From assembly GCA_015061885.1 (NCBI GenBank), contig SUVS01000015.1, positions 1 through 53,784 of the forward strand: a stretch of 53,784 nt of DNA, in the 5' to 3' direction. Shown here one piece after another: positions 1 to 8,166 of this stretch (its first letter is position 1; each line of letters opens with the position of its first letter). Made by a program: the position numbers and the translations under genes. The DNA is from Lentisphaerota bacterium. Its GTDB lineage: Bacteria > Verrucomicrobiota > Lentisphaeria > Victivallales > Victivallaceae. Under the pieces are notes generated by a model, which worked only from the letters and a program-made list of their open reading frames with translations, made no database searches and was not told the origin of the DNA.

Positions 1-1
1 A

Positions 2-123
2 TTAAAACGGTTTACAAATGCCAAAGCGTGGGAGGACTATTGGCAAAACAAAATGAATTGTGTAGGCAATGTTGTTATCAACATTGGAAATTATAAATGT
101 TTTTCACAAAATTTAGGACAATA
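2..123 (+). CDS. Possible 3' end of an upstream protein gene (partial)
   Basis: An open frame enters from the left edge and stops at the TAA at 121-123. The 40 visible residues include AKAWEDYWQNK and GNVVINIGNY, which look like folded protein rather than random translation, but I do not recognise the family. If real, it ends 24 bp before the next gene and would be in the same transcript. The stretch is too short for codon-use arguments, so the call is tentative. Confidence 0.35.
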
Positions 124-147
124 ACTAAATATAAGGCATAAAAATCT

Positions 148-2994
148 ATGAAAATAAAACTTTTGCTGTTGGCTGCATTGACAGCTCTTGTGCCGGGTTT
201 TACTGCAATATCAGCGGAAGAACCGATTCTCAAGCCAATCTATGCCGAACACATTGCCATAGATGGCAAACTGGACGATGCGGTCTGGAAAAAGGCTCAA
301 TTCGTCAGTTCGTTCAAAATCATGAACTCCGACAAGCCTGCGACCCGCCGTACCGAAGTGGCAGTGGCAAACAACGGTGTTGATATTGTATTCGGCTTCA
401 AGTGCTATATTCCGGCCAATGAGATCAAAAACGCCAAACTTTTTGATGAGTGCGTGGAAGTAATGATCGACCCGCAGGGCGACAGTGCCAGTTATTACCA
501 CTTTGCTCTGGGGCATAACGGTGAACTTTTTGACCGCTCCTGCGATCAGGGCGGCTATGTGCAGGATACGACCTACGAATCCGGATTCCGCGGCAAAGTT
601 CAGCACGGCAAAGATTTCTGGACGGCGGAAATAGCCATTCCGTTCCGGGCGTTGGATCTTGCCAGCCGCAACAAGGATTTCTGGACGGTCAACTGTGCCA
701 GAGAATCCAGCGAAATCACTGCCATCGGTAAAAACGGTGTGCTCAATGTAAAGGGCGTGTTTGTAAAAATGCTTCCTCCACAGGCAAATCTTGAACAGTA
801 TGCCTGGAAAGCCGGTGAACCGGTTATCAATGCCAATATCAAAAAAGGCAAACTGGCCGCAGATTATCAGATCGACCTGACCGCCGCCTCCGGCAAAGCC
901 GGCTCTATCATGCCGGAGCTGATGTGGAAGGATTCCGATGGCAAATGCTACACCCGCACTCTGCTGAAGCAGAAAGTTGATGCCAACAGCAAAGTTACGA
1001 TCAAATTTCCGGCCGAAATGCTGGAAAAAAGCGGCAAATACAGCGTAACGCTCAATGTGCGTGATGCCGCCACCCACCGTTTGCTGGTGGATAAAAAAGT
1101 AATGAAAAATCTGGAATTTGTGCCGATTGCCATCGACCTTATCGACCCGCATTACCGGCAGGCGATCTTTGTTACGCAGAAACTTGATAAAGTGCGGTTC
1201 AAAGTTACCGCATCCGATGTCAAAAAGGGCGTTTCCATTCGCGGCAGTATCCGCAAAGCCGGTGAAAAAAGCTCATTGGCAGCGGCAAAGAAACCGGCAG
1301 CAGCAGGCGTGCTTTTTGAGTTCGATGCCGCCGCTCTCCCGATGGGCAGACTGGAAGCTGTTGCCGAAATCGTCGATGCATCCGGCAAAGTAACCGCCCG
1401 GACGGTTACTCCCATTCGTAAACTCGAATACCGCAAAGGCGAAGTATGGCGGGGCAAAGACCGCAACTGGTATATCGACGGCAAAAAGGTGTTTCTGCTG
1501 TTGAGCTGGAACAACAGAGATTTCTATTTTCCTGAATTTCTGGCAGTAATGACCAACACCGGCAAATACTCCAATGTCCGCAGTATGACTCCGATGGGGT
1601 TCGGTCTGGTTGCCAATGGTTTCGGGTTGCGTAATGTGCTTGCCAAACAGGGTATCACTCCGGCGGCGGAAGCGTTTTTCCGCAAACGCGTGGCAAAATA
1701 TATGCAGCCGGAAAATGTCTTTGCCCATTACTGGGTCGATGAACCCGATTGCTCCGGTTTGAGCCGGGAATCCGCGGCCAAGGTCGCCGCGATCGCCGCC
1801 GATGTTGACCCGTGGCACCCGGTGGTTATTTCCACCGGCACCAAAGGGGTGATCGCTTACCCGGATTGCGGCGAAATCAACGGTTTCCACTGTTACCCGC
1901 ACCCCAGCCAGACAGCACAGATGAGCAACTTCAAAAAGATCGTGGTTTGTCTGGATATTGCCGCAGAGTATTTCAAAGATAAAGTCGATGCCCAGAGTAT
2001 AGCGTATCTGCATCAGGGCTTCAACTACGGCGAACACGGTTCCCGCCGCAGCCGCGTGCCCAGTTACGAAGAATACCGTTCGCAGAATCTTCTGGCACTC
2101 ATTCTGGGGGCTCAAGGCTTGCTGCACTACAATGTGTTTCAGGGCGATTACCCCGAAATCCTGCTCGGTATGCCGCTGCTGGTCAAAGAGCAGAAAGTCG
2201 TGGGCGAAGAAGCCATTATCCAGACTCCGCTTAAAGCCAAATCACCCACTAAAAGTCTGCGTTTGCGGGCGGCAAAAAATCCGGAAACCGGAGCCGTCTG
2301 GCTGTTGGCATGCAATGTGGAGTATGAAGATGCCGAATATGAGTTTGAACTCCCCGAATTCGGCAACAGCAAGTTGCAGGTCTTGAGCGAAAACCGTTCG
2401 ATCAAGGCTTCCAACGGCAGGATCAAAGATAAATTCCGCCCCTTTGAAGTGCATGTTTACACCACAGATATGCGGGATTTCAAGCTCAAGACGGTCGATG
2501 AGATCAAAGCGGTCATCGAAGATGCCTACAAAAAGCTCGCCAAACCGGGCAACATTCTCTGGCAGCGTATGGAAGAAGAAAAACTTGAGATCATACCTTC
2601 CAGCAACGCCAAACGCCGTCCGCGCGACCCCATTGCCAACCAGTTGTGGCATGTTACCGACGGCGTGATCAAAGCCCGGAGTTACCGCGGCGGTTGTCCG
2701 TGGCAGGATAACACCCCCAACGAAGTGCCGGACTGGATCGAACTCAAGCTCAAGAAAGCCGCAACCATCGGCAGAGTGGTCGTCTATCCGGAAAATCAAT
2801 CGCTGCGTGACTTTGAAGTACAGCTCAAAAAAGGTTCCGCAGACTGGAAAACCGTCGGCAAGGCTGAAAACAGCAAGCAGGATATGTACGAATTCAAGTT
2901 TACTCCAGAAGAAGCCGATGCCATTCGCATTTATGTAACCAAAAACAACGGCAAACACACCATTATTGCCGAAATCGAAGCATACGAAAAATAA
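148..2994 (+). CDS. Secreted CBM9-like / TIM-barrel / discoidin-like glycan-active protein
   Basis: 948-residue exported protein; a signal peptide ends near residue 23. Residues ~28-215 look like a family 9 carbohydrate-binding-type domain, marked by the hallmark IDGKLDDAVWKKA and the E-V-M-I-D-P strand. Residues ~430-720 form a probable glycosidase-like barrel with a HYWVDEPD strand end (D531-E532-P533); an acidic DEP triad at a strand end fits clan-A or GH123-type catalytic sites, but the family is not assignable by eye. A strand set ending in RPFEVHVY follows. The last ~130 residues resemble an F5/8 type C (discoidin) binding domain. The DEP barrel and PFEVH.Y tail also occur in the 615-residue protein at 17284-19131, so the two are probably related. 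The Shine-Dalgarno is weak (AAGG about 11 nt from the ATG). The LamG gene follows after 19 bp, probably co-transcribed. Substrate unknown. Confidence 0.85.
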   Translation: MKIKLLLLAALTALVPGFTAISAEEPILKPIYAEHIAIDGKLDDAVWKKAQFVSSFKIMNSDKPATRRTEVAVANNGVDIVFGFKCYIPANEIKNAKLFDECVEVMIDPQGDSASYYHFALGHNGELFDRSCDQGGYVQDTTYESGFRGKVQHGKDFWTAEIAIPFRALDLASRNKDFWTVNCARESSEITAIGKNGVLNVKGVFVKMLPPQANLEQYAWKAGEPVINANIKKGKLAADYQIDLTAASGKAGSIMPELMWKDSDGKCYTRTLLKQKVDANSKVTIKFPAEMLEKSGKYSVTLNVRDAATHRLLVDKKVMKNLEFVPIAIDLIDPHYRQAIFVTQKLDKVRFKVTASDVKKGVSIRGSIRKAGEKSSLAAAKKPAAAGVLFEFDAAALPMGRLEAVAEIVDASGKVTARTVTPIRKLEYRKGEVWRGKDRNWYIDGKKVFLLLSWNNRDFYFPEFLAVMTNTGKYSNVRSMTPMGFGLVANGFGLRNVLAKQGITPAAEAFFRKRVAKYMQPENVFAHYWVDEPDCSGLSRESAAKVAAIAADVDPWHPVVISTGTKGVIAYPDCGEINGFHCYPHPSQTAQMSNFKKIVVCLDIAAEYFKDKVDAQSIAYLHQGFNYGEHGSRRSRVPSYEEYRSQNLLALILGAQGLLHYNVFQGDYPEILLGMPLLVKEQKVVGEEAIIQTPLKAKSPTKSLRLRAAKNPETGAVWLLACNVEYEDAEYEFELPEFGNSKLQVLSENRSIKASNGRIKDKFRPFEVHVYTTDMRDFKLKTVDEIKAVIEDAYKKLAKPGNILWQRMEEEKLEIIPSSNAKRRPRDPIANQLWHVTDGVIKARSYRGGCPWQDNTPNEVPDWIELKLKKAATIGRVVVYPENQSLRDFEVQLKKGSADWKTVGKAENSKQDMYEFKFTPEEADAIRIYVTKNNGKHTIIAEIEAYEK

Positions 2995-3013
2995 TTTTTG
3001 AAAGGATTCTTTT

Positions 3014-3736
3014 ATGAAAGGCGTAAAACTTTTTACCGCAATCTTCTGCATGGGGGTGTTTGCCCTTTACGGAACTGAACCTTATTTGCATTTTCCGCTC
3101 AACGAAGGCGATGTGACCAAGATCAAAGAAGTTACCGGCAAAGTGCCCAAAGTAACGATCTGGAACAACAATCAGTTTGAAGTTGTCGATGGCCCGGACG
3201 GCAAGGCATTCAACTTCAATACCCCCGATGACAAAAAGACTTACGCCGGGGTCTGCTTTAACATGCCTCCTGAATTTGACCCGGTCAAAGGTTTTACCTT
3301 CACAGCATTGGTCAAAACTCCGGAAAAGATGCACCGCAGCCGTCAGTATCAGCTCTTTTTCTGGAGCAATTCGCACTCGCAAGGTCCCGGATTCCGCATT
3401 TATATAAGCTGGAAATCGCTCTATATATGTATGGGCGACGGCGGCAAAAAGCCGTTGGTGCTTGCATCTAAAAATTCGCAGGGAACCCTTAAAGACAACA
3501 CTTTTTACCGGGTTGCCGCCAGCTATGACGGCGAAACAGTCAAGATCTATATCAACGGTGTTCTCCGCGGCACCGCCAAAGGCAAAATGACCAAATCCAC
3601 CCGCAATTGGGCGGCGATCGGCGCCAGCAGTAAAGGCGGCTCGGCATACGGGTTCAACGGCATAATCAGCGATGTAAAAATCTTCGACAAAGCCCTGACC
3701 GATACCGAAATAGCCGAAATGAAACCCGAAAAGTAA
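3014..3736 (+). CDS. Secreted LamG/concanavalin A-like domain protein
   Basis: 240 residues with a signal peptide (MKGVKLFTAIFCMGVFALYG) followed by a single jelly-roll LamG-type domain over almost the whole length. Typical signs are the PYLHFPLNEGD start, FTFTALVKTPE, a YRVAASYDGETVKIYINGVLRG strand pair, and an end in FNGIISDVKIFDKALTDTEI. It has no catalytic motif, so it is probably a carbohydrate-binding partner of the preceding enzyme. The start is supported by AAAGGA seven bases before the ATG. It is similar in type to the LamG protein at 26730-27368 and to the LamG parts of the proteins at 23315-26728 and 45588-47183. Confidence 0.85.
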   Translation: MKGVKLFTAIFCMGVFALYGTEPYLHFPLNEGDVTKIKEVTGKVPKVTIWNNNQFEVVDGPDGKAFNFNTPDDKKTYAGVCFNMPPEFDPVKGFTFTALVKTPEKMHRSRQYQLFFWSNSHSQGPGFRIYISWKSLYICMGDGGKKPLVLASKNSQGTLKDNTFYRVAASYDGETVKIYINGVLRGTAKGKMTKSTRNWAAIGASSKGGSAYGFNGIISDVKIFDKALTDTEIAEMKPEK

Positions 3737-3869
3737 TGTTAAAGGTCGGCAGGCTCCAGGAAAAGAGGGAAAGACCTTGACTGATGTCCGCCGACAGCAC
3801 ACGCGGCGGAACACCATCACCCTTTTCCCATGTCGCCGCAGCTTTAGCATAGGTGGAAAACCTTTTCCT

Positions 3870-3906
3870 GACAATCATCTTTTTGCTTTGCTGAAAGATG
3901 ATTGTC
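3870..3906. repeat. Perfect 13-bp inverted repeat before the FAD oxidoreductase gene
   Basis: GACAATCATCTTT (3870-3882) pairs perfectly with AAAGATGATTGTC (3894-3906) across an 11-nt loop. It ends 14 nt before the ATG at 3921. No T-run follows on either strand, so it is not a classical terminator. Two weaker inverted repeats lie upstream in the same gap: AAGGTC/GACCTT at 3742-3778 and TCCGCCG/CGGCGGA at 3787-3810. It may be a 5' UTR structure affecting translation, since no good Shine-Dalgarno is visible outside it. Confidence 0.6.
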
Positions 3907-3920
3907 CTGAAGTTTGAAAA

Positions 3921-6443
3921 ATGTCAGATATGAATATTGATTATACAACTCCAACCCTTATATTAGGGGCTACTTTTTACGGCTGCGGTCTGGCGGCGGC
4001 GATGCCGGAAGCTCTTCTGGTGGAAAGTTCTATTTCCGTCGGGAGCGATTACGCTTTTGCTCTGTTGCAGGGCGAAGATTGGTCGGAGCCGCTGACAACC
4101 ACCGGAGCGGAAGAATTCCGGCAGGAACTTATTGCCCGTCATGCGTTGGAAAACAATCAGGTTATTCCGGCGGCATTGGCTCCGGTACTTGCCGACTGGT
4201 GCCGGAAAAGGAATGTTCACCCCAAACTCGGGTTGGAACTCATCGGTTGTAAAGGCAATATTTATACATTTGCGGACTGGTGCGGCAAAAAAGTTTGTAT
4301 TCAGGCAGAGAAAGTGATTGATGCGAGGTGTCAAAGCAATCAGAAACTGCTGACTGCCGCCATCCGTTCGGAAAACCCGCTTGCCGAAGGCGTTTACGGC
4401 ATTTTTACGGTCAAAAGCACTCCGGCGGAAAAGTTTTACACTCTGGCAATGCCCTGTCAGAGCAATGATACCATGCAGAGTGCCCGCAAACTCTTTGCTG
4501 AAAAGTGGGCGAATCGCCCCGCCGGACTTGCCGAAGCTCAAACGGTTTGGACGGCATCGCGTTTCAGTTACAAAACTTTTGCCAATGCCGCAACCGCGTT
4601 GGATCGCGGTTTGCAGAAGATTTTTCAATACACCCGGCTGCCGGAAACAGATACCATTGCCGAATCAGCTTACGACTGCGTGGTTGCCGGTTTGGGAACC
4701 GCCGGGATCATCGCCGCCATCACCGCCGCACGACGGGGCTTGAAAGTGTTGGCGATCGAAAAAAATTTCTACCCCGGCGGCGTATGGACGGGCGGCTTTG
4801 TTGCCCGCTCCTATATTCAGCAGACCGGCGGACTGGCACGGCAGTTACAGGATTTATCCGAAACGCGGCAGGGATATTTTTCCATGAGCGAATCACTCAA
4901 GCTGGAGCTGGAAAATGCCGCCGTTGCTGCCGGAGTCAAAATAGAATACGGAACCGCTCTTGCCAATGTGGAAAAATCCGGTTCCCGCGTAAAAAGCGTA
5001 ACTTACCGCGACAATACGGGCAAACTCTGTAAAGTTTCGGCATACACCTTTATTGATTCCACAGCAGATGCGGTGCTTTGCCGTATGGCGGGAGCCTCTT
5101 TAAGTTGCGGGCGGCAGGACGATAAAGAATTCAACAGCTACACTTACAGCATGGGCAAGCTCAACGACTGGAGTTTTTATGTCGATAACTTTGATGCCGG
5201 CAGAACCGCTCAATACGATATGGAAGATTTCTCCCGGAGCCTGCTTGCCGCTCACAAAGATCATCTGCTGGCAGATTACCGGCAGAGCCGTTATTGCGTT
5301 CAGCTTTCGGACAATCCCGGCGTGCGTGAGGGCTTGCGGATCGTGCCTGCAAAAAGTTATACGATCAAAGATTTTTTTGCCAGTAAAGGCAAATGCGACG
5401 AAGCGTTTTTCCATGTAATATCCAACTTGGATACCCACGCTCAAGACCTCTTTTTTGAAAGCGGAGATTATCAGGATTGGACGATCGCGGCTTCCTGCTG
5501 GGAAATAAAACTTTCCATACCCGTACCAATGAGTGTGTTGTTTCCGGAGAGTGTTCACGGTGTGATCGCCGCGGCACGCCATCTGGGCGTGGATCACGAT
5601 CTGGGCTGTGCCTTGCGGATGATCGCTTTGATGACTGCCGCCGGAGAACTCGCCGGGAATCTGGCGTTTGAAGCTCAAAAACGCAATATTCTGCCGCACG
5701 AAGTAAAGTTTGAAAGCATAAAACATCTGTTGCCGGAAACGCCCGGTGTTTATCCGAAAATGCAAAGCAAGCTCCCCGATGGAGATATAAATGCCGTCTG
5801 GCACTCGGCAAATGATGACGAAATAAAAACAGGGCTGGCCAGCGGAACCCCCGCACTGGCGATCTGGAATGTCAAACAGCAGAACAAAACAGCTCTGGCA
5901 TGGGAGATTTTCAGCCAAGCCGGAGAAAAATCGCCGCAAAAAATCAACGCAGCACTGGCTCTTGCACTCGCCGGAGATACGCGGAGCGTACCGCAACTTA
6001 TGCAGATGATCGAAGACGATGACCAGACCCCGGTCAATGAAAATTTGCGTTTTTCAGCTCCCCGCCGGCTCGCGGCAACCTATCTGCTGGGCAAATTGCA
6101 CGCCGCCGAAGCCGTGGAACTGCTGTTGAAAAATCTGAACAACCTTGAGTGCGAAAAGTTTTTCGGGCATACTGTGATGGCGTTAATAAAAATTGCCGAT
6201 AAACAAGTTGAACACCGGCAAAAAATCGGCGAAAGCCTGGCGGCAAAAGCTCAAGATCCCTCATGGCAAATGCTCGAACAGCTCAAAGGTTCCGGAGCTT
6301 CGATCCGCCGTTCCGATGGACTCTTGCGTCTGCACATAGCAAAAGCCCTTGACCGCTGGCAAATCCCGCACAGTATAGAACAAACAGTAAAAAAACTGCC
6401 ATTGGACAATCACGAAAAATTTGTATGGCAAAGCTATAAATGA
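3921..6443 (+). CDS. FAD-dependent oxidoreductase with HEAT-like C-terminus
   Basis: 840 residues with no signal peptide, so probably cytoplasmic. A Rossmann fold for FAD starts at residue ~252 with the dinucleotide motif GLGTAG (257-262), ending in an acidic strand (VLAIEK), then FYPGGVWTGG, typical of the FAD_oxidored (PF12831-like) family found in glycan loci. The N-terminal ~70 residues (LILGATFYGCGLAAAMPEALLVE) look like a second, degenerate nucleotide-binding strand-turn-helix without a glycine-rich loop. Residues ~670-800 contain alanine/leucine-rich helical pairs resembling HEAT repeats. The substrate is not evident; a redox step on a sugar or an organic acid is a guess. The gap upstream (184 bp) is rich in hairpins and the ribosome-binding site is poor, so separate regulation from the preceding genes is possible. 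Confidence 0.85.
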   Translation: MSDMNIDYTTPTLILGATFYGCGLAAAMPEALLVESSISVGSDYAFALLQGEDWSEPLTTTGAEEFRQELIARHALENNQVIPAALAPVLADWCRKRNVHPKLGLELIGCKGNIYTFADWCGKKVCIQAEKVIDARCQSNQKLLTAAIRSENPLAEGVYGIFTVKSTPAEKFYTLAMPCQSNDTMQSARKLFAEKWANRPAGLAEAQTVWTASRFSYKTFANAATALDRGLQKIFQYTRLPETDTIAESAYDCVVAGLGTAGIIAAITAARRGLKVLAIEKNFYPGGVWTGGFVARSYIQQTGGLARQLQDLSETRQGYFSMSESLKLELENAAVAAGVKIEYGTALANVEKSGSRVKSVTYRDNTGKLCKVSAYTFIDSTADAVLCRMAGASLSCGRQDDKEFNSYTYSMGKLNDWSFYVDNFDAGRTAQYDMEDFSRSLLAAHKDHLLADYRQSRYCVQLSDNPGVREGLRIVPAKSYTIKDFFASKGKCDEAFFHVISNLDTHAQDLFFESGDYQDWTIAASCWEIKLSIPVPMSVLFPESVHGVIAAARHLGVDHDLGCALRMIALMTAAGELAGNLAFEAQKRNILPHEVKFESIKHLLPETPGVYPKMQSKLPDGDINAVWHSANDDEIKTGLASGTPALAIWNVKQQNKTALAWEIFSQAGEKSPQKINAALALALAGDTRSVPQLMQMIEDDDQTPVNENLRFSAPRRLAATYLLGKLHAAEAVELLLKNLNNLECEKFFGHTVMALIKIADKQVEHRQKIGESLAAKAQDPSWQMLEQLKGSGASIRRSDGLLRLHIAKALDRWQIPHSIEQTVKKLPLDNHEKFVWQSYK

Positions 6444-6568
6444 CCCGGCATACAATATAGTGGCGTAAGGCGAACACCCTGCCGCCCGCTTGTTTCGGCG
6501 TAGAGTAACGAAGCCGGGCGTATGCGGAGAAAACCCCACATATTTCTGCAATAATTGCCCTGATTTAA

Positions 6569-6596
6569 TTGCTTTTATTGCCATAAGGTGTATTAT
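6569..6596 (+). promoter_or_regulatory. Possible promoter of the beta-helix gene pair
   Basis: TTGCTT (6569-6574), a 16-bp spacer and TATTAT (6591-6596) stand 25 bp before the start codon at 6622. The Shine-Dalgarno GAGGTG at 6606-6611 lies downstream, so the leader would be short. A GCCCG/CGGGC inverted repeat at 6484-6519 lies upstream and could end the previous transcript. Weaker than the other promoters in the window. Confidence 0.35.
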
Positions 6597-6621
6597 TATA
6601 GCTGTGAGGTGATTGAAGAAA

Positions 6622-8166
6622 ATGAATATTTTAAGCAAATACTGTTATCTTTTATTGCTATTGACCGCAACTATTTTCTGCAACGGCAGTGACAGCAGTC
6701 CGGAGTTTGTCAGTTACGAAAAATTCGGAGCCAGGGGCGACGGTAAAACCGATGACCAGAAAGCGATCGCCGCCGCTCATGAGTACGCCAACAAAAACAA
6801 TTTGCCGGTCAAAGCCCGAAAAAATGCCCGCTATTATATCGGTTCCGGCAGTACAGTTGCAGTTATCAGAACCGATACCGATTTCAATCACGCCAGTTTT
6901 ATCATCGACGACCGCAACGCAAAAAATTATCAACAGCCGGTTTTCCGGCTGGAACCGGATAAACCCAACCGCAAGCTCAAAACACTTAAAAGCCTGAAAA
7001 AAAATCAGTCAAAAATCAATATGACTTTTTCCGGCAAAGTCCTGCTGCTGCTGCAAAACAACAAACAGAGCCGGTTCAACCGCCTGCGATCCAACCGCCC
7101 GGTGCAGAAAAGCCCGCAACGCGATCTGATAATTGTGGATAAACATGGCATCATCGACAAAACTACTCCGCTCTTGTGGGATTTTGATTCATTTACCGAG
7201 TGTCTGGTACATTATATACCCCCCAAACCCATTACCGTAAAAAACGGTACTTTTACCACCATTGACAACGGCAAAAGCGATAAAGACTGTTATCATAAAC
7301 GCAATATCGAAGTGTTGCGTTCCAATGTGGTGTTCGACAATATAATCCACCGGGTCAGAGAAAGCAATACCCCGCACAGCTATATGTCGGGCGGTTTTAT
7401 TGCCATCCGCGATTGTGCTTATATTACAGTAAAAAATTCCGCATTTACCGGCGACAAGCGTTATGCGATGGTCAAATATCCGGAAAACCGCTCCGGCGGT
7501 TATGATTTGACTCTGTGGCGGGCAACGGATATAAAATTTATCAACTGCCGCCAGCTCAACGATATTTATGACGATTCTTATTGGGGCATAATCGGTTCAA
7601 ACTACTGTAAAAATCTGGTATTCGACAACTGCAGATTTTCCAGAGTCGATGCCCACATGGGCGTATATAATGCCACCATAAAAAACTGCACTCTGGGCCA
7701 TCAGGGCATAAGCGTGACCGGCTACGGGACTTTGCTGGTGAAAAATACTTCGGTCAAATCCAAATTTTTTATCAATCTGCGGGCTGACTACGGAAGTTTC
7801 TGGCATGGTAAAATCATTATCCGCAACTGTCAGTTCGCCCGGATGCCGACGCAAAAACCGCGACCGGTGGAGCTTATCGGCGGAGTCAACACCGGCAGCC
7901 ACGACTTCGGTTATACCTGTTATATGCCCGAAAACATTGAAATTGACGGCTTGAAAATCAATGACCAGCGGGTCAACAAAAAATATCCGCCGATATATAT
8001 ATTTTCCAACTTCAACAACAAATACAAGTCTGATAAATACAAAGAACAATATCCTTATATCAAGACCAGAACCGTCACCATAAAAAATCTGAAGGCTCAC
8101 AGCAAAAAAATATTGATAAGTTTTAATAAATTCATGTTCAAAAAGGTAAAGATCGTACAAAAATGA
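6622..8166 (+). CDS. Secreted right-handed beta-helix (pectate-lyase-superfamily) protein, copy 1
   Basis: 514 residues from the ATG at 6622, preferred over the in-frame TTG at 6613 because GAGGTG lies ten bases upstream and the downstream paralogue begins with the same residues. A signal peptide (MNILSKYCYLLLLLTATIFC) precedes YEKFGARGDGKTDDQ, the classic N-terminus of the pectate lyase 3 / beta-helix superfamily. The rest is short repeating strands with asparagine-rich turns (FINCRQLND, YCKNLVFDNCRFSR, NATIKNCTLG), as in a parallel beta-helix. No catalytic residues can be assigned. The stop codon overlaps the next start (ATGA), so the two are translationally coupled. Confidence 0.88.
   Translation: MNILSKYCYLLLLLTATIFCNGSDSSPEFVSYEKFGARGDGKTDDQKAIAAAHEYANKNNLPVKARKNARYYIGSGSTVAVIRTDTDFNHASFIIDDRNAKNYQQPVFRLEPDKPNRKLKTLKSLKKNQSKINMTFSGKVLLLLQNNKQSRFNRLRSNRPVQKSPQRDLIIVDKHGIIDKTTPLLWDFDSFTECLVHYIPPKPITVKNGTFTTIDNGKSDKDCYHKRNIEVLRSNVVFDNIIHRVRESNTPHSYMSGGFIAIRDCAYITVKNSAFTGDKRYAMVKYPENRSGGYDLTLWRATDIKFINCRQLNDIYDDSYWGIIGSNYCKNLVFDNCRFSRVDAHMGVYNATIKNCTLGHQGISVTGYGTLLVKNTSVKSKFFINLRADYGSFWHGKIIIRNCQFARMPTQKPRPVELIGGVNTGSHDFGYTCYMPENIEIDGLKINDQRVNKKYPPIYIFSNFNNKYKSDKYKEQYPYIKTRTVTIKNLKAHSKKILISFNKFMFKKVKIVQK

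Noticed and set aside
3740-3860. Cobalamin-riboswitch-like pattern on the minus strand (GGGAAAAGGGTG, CTGT and a CCTGCC-like end)
   Set aside because: The core CCCGC-AACTGT is not matched, the expected pairings fail, and there is no minus-strand gene downstream.
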